Shown here one piece after another: positions 1 to 8,356 of a stretch of DNA of 64,000 nt. Every line of letters starts with the position of its first letter. The stretch's first letter is position 1. The stretch spans positions 248,001-312,000 of the forward strand of contig NC_014963.1 of NCBI RefSeq assembly GCF_000179915.2. The letters run 5' to 3'. A program made the translations under genes and the position numbers. Under the pieces are notes generated by a model. That model was not told where the DNA came from. It worked only from the letters and a program-made list of their open reading frames with translations, and ran no database searches. Origin of the DNA: Terriglobus saanensis SP1PR4 (GTDB taxonomy: Bacteria > Acidobacteriota > Terriglobia > Terriglobales > Acidobacteriaceae).

Positions 1-2597
1 AGTTGAAAAGCAGCAAGGACGAGTTTCTGGGTACGATGGTCGCTCAGCAGCCCATTCCTACTCTGGATGAGATCTTTCGCCAGGACCCTGAGAACGGCAA
101 AACCCATGACATGATGCTCTGCGGGCCGATCTCCTCTGGAGCCATGTGCTTCGCGAGTCGTTCGAAAAATGGACCCTTTACGCTCACGGATACTTCAGAC
201 CAGAGATTGCAGTTGATCCAGAGCGCGTTTGCTGGAGAAACCTCCACGGAGTACTGGACCAGAACCTCTGTGGGCAGAGTGCTTGCCTCATCCGTACCGG
301 TGGGCAGCACAGGTCTCGCTTTGACGAAGACGGTCGCCGTCTGGGAAACGCTTATCCCCCTCGATCTTGAGGTGGGTGCAATCGCTCTTGTCGTTTTCGT
401 CCTCATGGGCCTCTCCTGGCCTCTGCTTACGCGTGCGGTCAAGCCTCTGGTCGACACGCTGATCCTTGAAAAAGAGCGCTCGAATCAGAATGAGCACCGA
501 TTTATCGCCGCGATGGAGAGCAGTCTCAGTGCTTTCTATCTTCTGGACAGTGTTCGCGACGAGCGGAACGAGATCATTGATTTCCGTTTCGTGTACCTGA
601 ACGGGCACGCCGAAAAGCTGATTCACCGGAGATCGGCCGACCTCCTGGGCAAATGGCTCTGCACAGAGATTCCGATGAATCGGACAGCAGGGTTTTTCGA
701 CAAATACCGAAAGGTTGTGGAGACGGGAATCCCCTTCAATGAAGAAGCCTCGGTCTCCAGCGTCGACGTCGATGCCGCCTGGGTCCATCTCCAGGTCGTC
801 CGTCTGGGCGATGGCATCGCGATTACGACGACAGATATCAGTCTGCGGAAGCGCATGGAAATTCAGCTGGAGAAGGCCCTCGGCTTTACCCAGGCGATCA
901 TCGACGCTTCGCCCTTCAGCACCATCGTGACTGACCTGGAAGGCAATATCGTTGCCGTGAATCCTGCCACGGAGCGGATGCTTTGGTACACCAAGGCCGA
1001 GATGGTGGGGAAGATGACTCCCCTTTCCCTTCACGATCCTGTCGAGCTGAAGTTGCGGGCCGCAGAGCTCTCCGCCGGTATGGGCGTCCCCGTAGCAGCC
1101 AACATGGAAGTCTTTATCGTGGGACCGAAGCGGGGAATGGCCGAGGAAAACGAATGGACCTACATCAGAAAAGATGGATCCAGGCTGCCCGTGCAACTCA
1201 CTGTGACGGCACTGACCGATGACTATGGGCACGAAACGGGCTACATGGGCATCGCCTACGACATTACAGAACGAAAGCGGCAGCAAGACTATATCTCCCA
1301 CCTGGCCCACCACGATTCCTTGACGGGCCTGCCGACCCGCATTCTCTTTAAGGATAGGGTCGATGTCGCTCTCGCCAGGGTGCAGAGATACGGGGGCAAG
1401 TGTGCTCTCATGCTCATCGATCTCGACAACTTCAAAGACATCAACGACTCCCTGGGGCACCATGCCGGAGATGAAGTCCTGATCGTCATTGCGCAAAGGC
1501 TAAAGGAGGTTCTGCGCTCTACGGATACCGTCTCCCGCATGGGCGGCGATGAGTTTACGGTCCTTCTCGATCACATTACATCGGAGGAGGACGCGACGAC
1601 CGCCGCCGTAAAACTGCTGGCGACACTTTCGAAGCCGATTTTGATCGGAGAAGACCTTTTACCGATCTCGGCGAGCATCGGCATCAGCATCTATCCCGAA
1701 GGCGGAGCCACCTCGGGAAACCTTCTCAAGAACGCCGATGCGGCGATGTATTACGCCAAAGGTTCCGGGAAGCAGAGCTATCGTCTTTTCACACAAGGTC
1801 TGGCGGACGCCACAACCAAAAGACTCCAGATGGAGATGGCCCTTAAGAAAGCGATCAAGTCGCAGGAGTTCTCCGTGGTGTACCAGCCCCAGGTCGCCCT
1901 CGCGAACGATGTCATCATCGGCGTCGAAGTCCTGGCGCGATGGAAGAGCGAAAGGCTTGGAGTTGTTCCTCCCAGCGACTTTATTCCCATTGCAGAACAG
2001 TGCGGCGTGATCGCACCTCTCGGAGAATGGATTCTTAGAACAGCCTGCAATGACGTCAAGGCCCTCTCCGATTCGATCGGCAGACCCCTAAGGCTGGCTG
2101 TGAATGTTTCTCCTCGACAACTGGAGCGGGAAGGCTTCGCGGCCAGGGTGGCTTTGATTCTCGTGGAGACAATGTTCCCCGCAGAGATGCTTGAGATCGA
2201 GATTACGGAAGGGGTTTTGATGAGCGACTCCCTGCTTGTTTGGGAGGCCCTGAAGGATTTGCAGTCCCAGGGCGTACAAATGGCCATCGATGACTTTGGC
2301 ACCGGCTTTTCGAACATCTCTTATCTGCTGAAACTCTCCGTCAATCAGATCAAGATCGATCGAAGCTTCATCACAAACCTGGAAGATGATCCTGGCTGCG
2401 ATGCGGTCGTTGGCTCTCTGATCAGCATGGCCAATACGCTTGGAGTAACGGTAGTGGCAGAGGGTGTGGAGACGGAGGGACAGCGCGATATCCTGCGAGC
2501 CAAAGGCTGCCACGAGGCGCAGGGGTATTTCTACCACCGTCCGATGGATGTCGCAGATTTGATGAAGGTCCTGCAGGGCAGCAAGGTGGGCGCGTAG
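1..2597 (+). CDS. Bifunctional diguanylate cyclase/phosphodiesterase (PAS-PAS-GGDEF-EAL), 5' partial
   Basis: Makes and/or degrades the second messenger cyclic di-GMP at the inner membrane. Numbering from the TTG at position 3, the readable part shows an apparently extracytoplasmic sensor segment (about 1-120), one membrane helix (about 124-141), two PAS-like regions (about 165-425), a GGDEF domain with intact GGDEF at 514-518, and an EAL domain whose signature reads EVL at 642-644. An RxxD inhibitory site (RSTD) lies five residues before GGDEF, so product inhibition is expected. Other EAL catalytic elements (EITE, DDFGTGFSN, KIDRSF, AEGVE) are present, so both halves look active; which activity dominates cannot be read. 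The frame is open to the left edge, so the true start is probably outside the window and a first membrane helix is missing. Confidence 0.93.
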   Translation, partial: LKSSKDEFLGTMVAQQPIPTLDEIFRQDPENGKTHDMMLCGPISSGAMCFASRSKNGPFTLTDTSDQRLQLIQSAFAGETSTEYWTRTSVGRVLASSVPVGSTGLALTKTVAVWETLIPLDLEVGAIALVVFVLMGLSWPLLTRAVKPLVDTLILEKERSNQNEHRFIAAMESSLSAFYLLDSVRDERNEIIDFRFVYLNGHAEKLIHRRSADLLGKWLCTEIPMNRTAGFFDKYRKVVETGIPFNEEASVSSVDVDAAWVHLQVVRLGDGIAITTTDISLRKRMEIQLEKALGFTQAIIDASPFSTIVTDLEGNIVAVNPATERMLWYTKAEMVGKMTPLSLHDPVELKLRAAELSAGMGVPVAANMEVFIVGPKRGMAEENEWTYIRKDGSRLPVQLTVTALTDDYGHETGYMGIAYDITERKRQQDYISHLAHHDSLTGLPTRILFKDRVDVALARVQRYGGKCALMLIDLDNFKDINDSLGHHAGDEVLIVIAQRLKEVLRSTDTVSRMGGDEFTVLLDHITSEEDATTAAVKLLATLSKPILIGEDLLPISASIGISIYPEGGATSGNLLKNADAAMYYAKGSGKQSYRLFTQGLADATTKRLQMEMALKKAIKSQEFSVVYQPQVALANDVIIGVEVLARWKSERLGVVPPSDFIPIAEQCGVIAPLGEWILRTACNDVKALSDSIGRPLRLAVNVSPRQLEREGFAARVALILVETMFPAEMLEIEITEGVLMSDSLLVWEALKDLQSQGVQMAIDDFGTGFSNISYLLKLSVNQIKIDRSFITNLEDDPGCDAVVGSLISMANTLGVTVVAEGVETEGQRDILRAKGCHEAQGYFYHRPMDVADLMKVLQGSKVGA

Positions 2598-2640
2598 GGC
2601 GGCTTCTGTATAAGCGGCTCTCAAAGGAAGACCTTGTAAA

Positions 2641-2670
2641 ACAGATTTTCTTCGCTTCGCTACGGAAGGG
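2641..2670 (+). repeat. Degenerate copy of the ATCCC/GGGAT short hairpin repeat (family B)
   Basis: The block with ttcgcttcgctacgg resembles the clearer copies at 39452, 53636 and 59611, but the flanking ATCCC/GGGAT arms have decayed. It lies in the 139-base gap between the cyclic-di-GMP enzyme and the converging receptor gene. Nothing else was recognised in this gap. Confidence 0.4.
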
Positions 2671-2736
2671 AAAAGTAACTTCACGAAAAGAGAGGTCTTC
2701 GGAATGAAATCCGAAAACCTCGGGAACGGCAAAACT

Positions 2737-5700
2737 CTAAAAAGAGATTCGTCCTCCGAATTGAAATTGTCGCGCATCATAGGCAGAGGTTGGCCTGCCT
2801 GCATCGCTATAGAGAGAATCTACATCGAGCGTGTTGTTCTTATTGATGAGGTTGAAGACGTCGGCTGTTGCTTGAAATGTAAGACCATGCTCGACAGTAA
2901 ATGTTTTGGCGAAGCGGAAGTCAGTGAATACATTAAAGGGCTTCAAACCTGCATTCCGTCCGAGTGAGCCATTGAAATTACTATCACCGGGACCAGCGTT
3001 CGCAGGAGCATCGATATAGCAGGGAATATTGAAAGCCCCCGTTGGCGAAAACTTTGAGCGTACGGGAGCGGAACCGCAGCTCGTCGTCGCGCTATTCACT
3101 GGGACAGCATTCGGTCTATCCGTAAGTGGATTGAAGTCGAAGTTCGTATCAGTACCCGTAAGAATATTGAATGGCTTGCCGGAGGCAATTTCGATAATCG
3201 GCGCTACGGTCATATTGGAAAAGACACGGCGCATCAGACCGTTGCTACCCCCGCGCCCGACGTTATAAACGCCTGAGAGCACCAGACGATGACGCTGGTC
3301 GAAGGAAGAAGTTGCCCGTTCAGAATTTGGGTTGAAGTTATTCTGCGGGCCATCGGATGTGGAGATGAGATCGGTCGCGTCATCGATCGCATGGGACCAG
3401 GTGTAGCTCACCAAAAATTCATAGTTCTCTGCGTAGCGCTTTTTCAGATTGATCGAGAGCGCGTTATAGGCCGATGTCCCCGTGGTGAGATTCGAATTGA
3501 TATCGCCGAAAGGCACCGGAACGCCGACTCCAAGTCCATCGAGTGTGGCAATTTGGTTAGCGAGTCCGATACATGCACCTGCTCCTTGGCTGGTCAAAAA
3601 TTGGGCCAGCGATGTGTTCAGGCCTGAGCGTCGAAAGAAGTTCAGCGCTGCTGGTGTGACATAGGGACCGCTCGGGCCCGATCCGCACGGAAGAGTTCCA
3701 GCAGCGGTAGCAACGGTGAGGGGATTTGACGTGGCCGAAGCCACCGCGGACTGGGGGGTACCCGGAAGAACCGATGCCGTTCCAGCCTGAGCAGCATCTA
3801 TTGCATTCCGCCAGTTCGCAACAAGCAATGCAGGATTGACCGGATTGACATTGACCGGACGATTGAGATGGCGACCGCCTGTGGAGTTATAGGCCAGCGT
3901 AAGCGAAGTATCCCGGCCAAAGCTTCGTTCCACACTCAAAGAGACCTGCTGGACATAGGGAGTTTGGTAGTGGAGATCGATAGGAAGACCTGAGGGCAGG
4001 ATTGCCAGGGGAAATCCCTGCGAAAGGAAGTTTTGATTATTGAAGACAGAGTCGGTGCTATTGGGATTAAACCTCTGCTGCCCCGGAAGATAGTTTAAGT
4101 TTGCACCGGTGACACAATTCGCATTCGTCAGCGATCCCTGAAAGGTATTCGTGGCATTGAGATTGAGCGGACTCGCTATGCTTGCAGCGGTACAGGGTGA
4201 GCCTCCTGCAAGAATGACCAGCGGAACCGTATACGTGTTGTAACTGGTCGACTCTGCTTCACTTGGTCCCGGAGCGCGGTCATAGAATAATCCGTAGTTG
4301 GCGCGGAGTACAGTTTTGTCTTCTCCGTGAATATTCCACGCTGCTCCAATGCGTGGCGCATAGTTGTTCGCTCGCAATGGAATACCCTGACGAACGCCGA
4401 AGGCCCGTTCCGCAGCATAGGTATTGGCGTTGAGGGAGCCCGGGGTAGGAAACGCCTCAATGTCGTAACGCACACCGTAGTTAAGCGTGATGGTCGGCGT
4501 CAGGCGCCAGTTGTCCTGCAAAAATGCTCCCAGCGTCTTCAGATCGTACTTGTAGCGCGTCAGACCGACTCCCTGTACAAAAGACTGAGGTATACCAAGC
4601 CCGTACGCCTGAATTGGCGAAAAGCTCGGGAGGCCACTAAACGCCGGTGCCAGGCTGCTGGCGTCGAGACCGGCAAAGGTGTAATCCCCGCCGGAGTACA
4701 ACTCCGCCTGTTTAATGTTGATGGGTATATCTCGCACATCAATGCCTGCCTTGAACGTGTGTGTGCCGCGAGTCAACGTAAAGTAATCCTGAAGCTGATA
4801 CTGGTCTTCGATCCGGTCTTCAACGGTGAAGGGTGTCTTGCCAAAATAAGCGAAGCCTGGAATATTCACGGCCGTGTTATTGCTTCCGGGAGCATTGGAC
4901 GGCGAATAATTGACCGGATGGCGCGAGTACTGAAAACGGAGCTCGTTCACCTTGTTGCTGCCAAGCAGCAAAGTGTGTTGCCCAACGATAGAAAGATCGT
5001 GGTATCGCTGTGCCGCCGTTCGGGAGAAAGAGTTTTGCCCAAGATTTTGATTGGCCGCGCTCTCTTGAATACCGCTCATAAAGCTTGGGCTGAAGCTGGA
5101 TCGCAGCATGAGTTGCTGGTTGCTCGTCAGCTTATGATCGAGCCGCAAAGAGTAGATTTCCGTCTTTTCGGAGACTGGAAAGTTTCCAATAAGACTATTG
5201 AGCGCAACATACGAAGCAGGTGTTACCTGCCCTGAGCTTGCAAAGTTATTCGTCCCAAGGCTCGGCTGCAGAAAGACGGGATTTTTCCCGGTAACAGCGA
5301 GCGAAGAGCTCGATCCAACAAGGGCAACGTACTCCTGTATCCCGGGTGTATTGGCTGGCGCTGAAGCCAGAAAGGAACCCTGGTCCGGTGTGCCTTGCAC
5401 CATGAGCGATCCGGCCGGAGTACCATAAAATTTACTGACATCGATGTTGGTCAGGCCGAAGTTATCGGAACCAATGGTCGAAAATCCTGTTTCCTGACGC
5501 CGGGTAATTTCCGTCGAAAAGAAGAAAAATGTCTTATCGCGAACAATGGCGCCGCCTACAGTGAATCCGGCCTGCACACGGGTAAATGCAGGTTGATCGA
5601 CTGTGCTGAAAGGATTCGTTGCCTGGAGATAGCGATTGCGTAGAAATCCAAAGGCGCTCGCATGGGTAGTGTTATTTCCGGATTTGGTAACAATGTTGAC

Positions 5701-6426
5701 CACACCGCCTGAGGCCCGTCCATACTCTGCGGAAAAGCCATTGGTAATAATCTGAAACTCCTGCACGGCGTCCTGCGAGACGGTGGCACGCGTACCTCCC
5801 GAGATGTAGTCGCCCGCATCGGCTCCATCTACATTGATAGAGTTTGAGCGAGCGCGAATACCGCCGAAGTTGAGGCCCGATGTCATAAGGGCCCCGACAG
5901 GCGGTGCGGCATCTCGTGCAATCTGTGAGTTGACCAGTGCAAAATTAATATAGTTTCTGCCATTTGTAGGCAGATTATTGATGCGAAGCTGGTCGATCAA
6001 AGAAGATTGCGCGCTGCCCTGCGTCTCAATCAGATTGGCGTCGGAGTTCACGGTAATCGCCTCGCTTCCGGCCGCGAAGAGGGTTAGCGGAAGTGCTGCC
6101 TGCTCTCCCACTGTCAACACGACATGATTCGCGGTGAACCTGGCAAAACCTGCAGACTCTGCCGTAATACTGTAAGTCCCTGGAGGCAATTGCAGTACAA
6201 GGTAGTTTCCCATCGCATCGCTCGTAGTCGAACGGGAGATTGCTCTTGATGAATCCGTCACAGTCACGGCCGCATTGCTAATCGCGGCTCCCGTCTGATC
6301 ACGGACAATACCACTAAGTTGGGCCGTCACGATATTCTGAGCGATAAGAGGCATCGAAAGTAGGAAGGCCATGAAACAAAGTGCATAGAGCTGAACGCGC
6401 GAAAACGAAGAAGAACGAATAAGCAT
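2737..6426 (-). CDS. TonB-dependent receptor, Oar-like, with carboxypeptidase-regulatory-like N-terminus
   Basis: Outer-membrane receptor of 1229 residues for uptake of an unknown substrate. From the N-terminus: a signal peptide (about 1-30), a beta-sandwich regulatory domain with the GIVRDQTGAAI...AVTVTD start (about 36-115), a plug-like region with NLPTNGRNY and INVDGADAG, then a long barrel ending in phenylalanine as expected for BAM-assembled proteins. The frame stays open upstream to 6678, but the ATG at 6426 begins a proper signal peptide, so that start was chosen; its Shine-Dalgarno (AGAAAG) is weak. No SusD partner is adjacent. The substrate is unknown; carbohydrate or peptide are usual guesses for this family in Acidobacteria. 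Confidence 0.9.
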   Translation of the reverse strand: MLIRSSSFSRVQLYALCFMAFLLSMPLIAQNIVTAQLSGIVRDQTGAAISNAAVTVTDSSRAISRSTTSDAMGNYLVLQLPPGTYSITAESAGFARFTANHVVLTVGEQAALPLTLFAAGSEAITVNSDANLIETQGSAQSSLIDQLRINNLPTNGRNYINFALVNSQIARDAAPPVGALMTSGLNFGGIRARSNSINVDGADAGDYISGGTRATVSQDAVQEFQIITNGFSAEYGRASGGVVNIVTKSGNNTTHASAFGFLRNRYLQATNPFSTVDQPAFTRVQAGFTVGGAIVRDKTFFFFSTEITRRQETGFSTIGSDNFGLTNIDVSKFYGTPAGSLMVQGTPDQGSFLASAPANTPGIQEYVALVGSSSSLAVTGKNPVFLQPSLGTNNFASSGQVTPASYVALNSLIGNFPVSEKTEIYSLRLDHKLTSNQQLMLRSSFSPSFMSGIQESAANQNLGQNSFSRTAAQRYHDLSIVGQHTLLLGSNKVNELRFQYSRHPVNYSPSNAPGSNNTAVNIPGFAYFGKTPFTVEDRIEDQYQLQDYFTLTRGTHTFKAGIDVRDIPINIKQAELYSGGDYTFAGLDASSLAPAFSGLPSFSPIQAYGLGIPQSFVQGVGLTRYKYDLKTLGAFLQDNWRLTPTITLNYGVRYDIEAFPTPGSLNANTYAAERAFGVRQGIPLRANNYAPRIGAAWNIHGEDKTVLRANYGLFYDRAPGPSEAESTSYNTYTVPLVILAGGSPCTAASIASPLNLNATNTFQGSLTNANCVTGANLNYLPGQQRFNPNSTDSVFNNQNFLSQGFPLAILPSGLPIDLHYQTPYVQQVSLSVERSFGRDTSLTLAYNSTGGRHLNRPVNVNPVNPALLVANWRNAIDAAQAGTASVLPGTPQSAVASATSNPLTVATAAGTLPCGSGPSGPYVTPAALNFFRRSGLNTSLAQFLTSQGAGACIGLANQIATLDGLGVGVPVPFGDINSNLTTGTSAYNALSINLKKRYAENYEFLVSYTWSHAIDDATDLISTSDGPQNNFNPNSERATSSFDQRHRLVLSGVYNVGRGGSNGLMRRVFSNMTVAPIIEIASGKPFNILTGTDTNFDFNPLTDRPNAVPVNSATTSCGSAPVRSKFSPTGAFNIPCYIDAPANAGPGDSNFNGSLGRNAGLKPFNVFTDFRFAKTFTVEHGLTFQATADVFNLINKNNTLDVDSLYSDAGRPTSAYDARQFQFGGRISF

Positions 6427-6642
6427 GAATAAAGACTTTCTATTGTGGCTGTAAGAAGTTTTATAAGTCGCTCTAAGTCCCACAGCCAGATCTCGAAGGC
6501 TTGTTTCCGGGAGCGAATTGCCTGAATCTTTGGTTCTACTTCTAAACGCGCCGGCCACCGATTTATTCCACACAATTGCATTCAGGATTCGCTTCCTGCA
6601 GAGATAAGAGTTTCTAAAGCGAAGGATGCGCTTTACGCATAA

Positions 6643-6675
6643 GCCCATACATCGCAAAGAGCGCGATGTATGGGC
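6643..6675 (-). repeat. Hairpin repeat, family A variant (CCCATACATCGC stem)
   Basis: A perfect 12-base inverted repeat (6644-6655 and 6663-6674) around a 7-base loop. Read on the minus strand it is preceded by ccgggtgg. The same core, CCGGGTG followed by CCCATACATCGC, recurs in decayed form at 39407, which argues for a dispersed element and not a local terminator. It lies upstream of the receptor start at 6426 and faces the family A copy at 6726. Confidence 0.6.
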
Positions 6676-6725
6676 CACCCGGAAAAGTTGTGCTCAGGCT
6701 GATTCTGTGTGGAGGGAAGCTGTCT

Positions 6726-6789
6726 GTGCCCCGCCCTTTCGCGCTTTTGGCGAAAGGGCGGGGTCGCGCGGAGCGCACAAACCAGATCT
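6726..6789 (+). repeat. Hairpin repeat, family A copy 1 (perfect 14-bp stem plus conserved tail)
   Basis: The arms CCCCGCCCTTTCGC (6729-6742) and GCGAAAGGGCGGGG (6750-6763) are perfectly complementary. They are followed by the tail tcgcgcggagcgca...aaccagatct, which is also found after the hairpin at 34935 and, in part, after that at 52394. No U-tract follows, so it is not a classical terminator. With the element at 6643 and the terminator at 6812 it makes up most of the 422-base gap 6427-6848. Confidence 0.75.
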
Positions 6790-6811
6790 TTAAAGAAACT
6801 TTAAAGCAGAC

Positions 6812-6837
6812 ACCGGCCCGTCGAATGACGGGCCGGT
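6812..6837 (-). terminator. Probable intrinsic terminator of the membrane regulator gene
   Basis: Perfect 11-base stem ACCGGCCCGTC with a GAAT loop. It begins 12 bases past the stop of the minus-strand gene ending at 6849. On the minus strand a moderately U-rich stretch (gctttaaagtttc) follows. Confidence 0.65.
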
Positions 6838-6848
6838 TGGGTTGTCGT

Positions 6849-8201
6849 TTAGTGCGAGTGCAGCGCGATAAGGTCTGCCTTCAGCGGCACACCGCGCGAG
6901 AGCGAGATATGCAGCACCGCCTCGAAGGGCTTTGCGGAGCCGTCTGCTTCTCCGGCCTTGTCTAATAATGCTGCAGCTCCGTGAGGCGAAGCGGCGAACT
7001 CCACTGCGGCTTGCGTCCCGTTCGTCGTCAGGCCAGCGAAGACGGCGATGCGCCGACCCGAATCGATTCCCGGAATCATGGCAACGATGGCGAACTCTTC
7101 ATTTGGCGAGGAGGGAATAAAGGCCGCCGGTTCGCCCGTTCGGGGATGGAGATTTGCGATATAGCCGGTATGCTGCGCGTTTAGATTGATGGTGAAGTCT
7201 GCCGTTGAGGGCAGATCATGCAATGCACCGTTCTGTCTGGGAGCCCCCATAAAGATCAGATTGCGCAGCTTGGCTTCGTCCCATGTGACCAGGCGGCTGC
7301 GTTTGAGCACGAAGTCTGAGCCGCGCTGGTCGAAGAGCTTACTGAGAATGTGCGCGGCGACGACTTCGCCGGTACCCGTATAAGTCTCGTCCAGCGTGCG
7401 GTTCGCGGCTACCTGAGACTCCGGGGTATCGGGCTGAACGAGTTTCAGGCCTTCGTCCGGCGTTCCACTGAAGATTGGGTTGCTGTAGATGACAAGAGCG
7501 GGTTCGGCACTCTTGAGAAAGGGTTTCCACAGGCGATCCACAGCCGTGGGCCGGATGGTCGGCCTGTGCCTGCCGAGAAGGATGCCGGCCATTAACCCGA
7601 CTGCAAGGAGAAAGAGGGCAACCAGCGCGCTCATGGAGCGGCGGAAGACCTTTCGCTGCATCGTAAAGCGCGCATCGATCCCCACAACATGGTCGCCAGG
7701 GTGAAGTTCGGTCTCCAGGGAGTCGGTGGCAGGCGTGGGAAGAGCTGCAGCTTCCAGGTGGTCGTTATGCCCGCTCACAGGCGGAAGGATGATCGGCTCG
7801 ATGACTTCGGTCGCCGACCCGCTCAAGCTCTGATGATGTTCTGAAGGGTGGAAGACAGGAAGGTAGTGGCCCTTGGGAATCTCGACCACGAGGGGCTCAT
7901 GCTCGCCTTCGCGGGCGAAGTAAGCCGTCAGTTTGAGGCGAAGAAGACGCGCCTGCGAGCGAACGATAGAGTCGTCGCTGGAGTTATAGCCCGGGATGCG
8001 GTGGAAGACATTTACCCCGATCTGCTGCTCGGTAGCGTCCTCTGGGGCCTCTCTTAGGCAGCAGTCCACGACGTATAGGAAGAATTCGCACAGCTTTGGC
8101 GACCCACTGAGGTGGGAACTGGCAACGATCCGGTGCGTGAGTTCCGCACGTGGGTCATCCAGAGTGTTGAGCGTTTCATATGAAGCACTTACAGACAACA
8201 T
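6849..8201 (-). CDS. Membrane-anchored regulator-like protein of an Acidobacteria-type family
   Basis: A 450-residue protein. Residues about 18-117 hold a domain I know from the N-termini of many acidobacterial signalling proteins (RIVASSHL...LCEFFLYVV...IGVNVFHR...DDSIVRSQARLLRLKL...VEIPKGHYLPVF), resembling a winged-helix/response-regulator output domain. A linker and one membrane helix (about 191-209) follow, then a roughly 240-residue domain that should be extracytoplasmic. This topology suggests a one-component transmembrane regulator, which is an inference. The frame is open to 8312, but the ATG at 8201 has GAAGG at a good distance and was chosen. It is divergent from the receptor at 8357, so it may control that receptor and the glycosidase beyond it. 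Confidence 0.72.
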   Translation of the reverse strand: MLSVSASYETLNTLDDPRAELTHRIVASSHLSGSPKLCEFFLYVVDCCLREAPEDATEQQIGVNVFHRIPGYNSSDDSIVRSQARLLRLKLTAYFAREGEHEPLVVEIPKGHYLPVFHPSEHHQSLSGSATEVIEPIILPPVSGHNDHLEAAALPTPATDSLETELHPGDHVVGIDARFTMQRKVFRRSMSALVALFLLAVGLMAGILLGRHRPTIRPTAVDRLWKPFLKSAEPALVIYSNPIFSGTPDEGLKLVQPDTPESQVAANRTLDETYTGTGEVVAAHILSKLFDQRGSDFVLKRSRLVTWDEAKLRNLIFMGAPRQNGALHDLPSTADFTINLNAQHTGYIANLHPRTGEPAAFIPSSPNEEFAIVAMIPGIDSGRRIAVFAGLTTNGTQAAVEFAASPHGAAALLDKAGEADGSAKPFEAVLHISLSRGVPLKADLIALHSH

Positions 8202-8356
8202 TCGACCTTCACTTCTCAGCCATTTCACGGTCCGGTTCACCCGTGAAAGCTCCAGCGTGCACCGTGAATACGGTGACAGTTGTTGGATGCAAGCTGCAAT
8301 GTTTAGCGTCACCCTGGGATGAATTTCATCCCCGTGGGTTTCACTAGGAGACCAGA
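8202..8356. promoter_or_regulatory. Divergent promoter region between regulator and receptor
   Basis: 155 bases separating two outward-reading genes must hold both promoters and probably the regulator's operator. No convincing -35/-10 pair was recognised. An AGGAG Shine-Dalgarno sits at 8345-8349, seven bases before the receptor ATG. Confidence 0.4.

Noticed and set aside
288-1496. Long minus-strand frame of 402 codons inside the cyclic-di-GMP enzyme gene
   Set aside because: Composition is rich in His, Arg and Gly with no motifs; it is an antisense artefact of GC-rich codon bias.
6729-6763. Intrinsic terminator
   Set aside because: The stem is perfect but no U-tract follows on either strand, and the same hairpin with its tail recurs at 34935 and 52394, so it is classed as a repeat.
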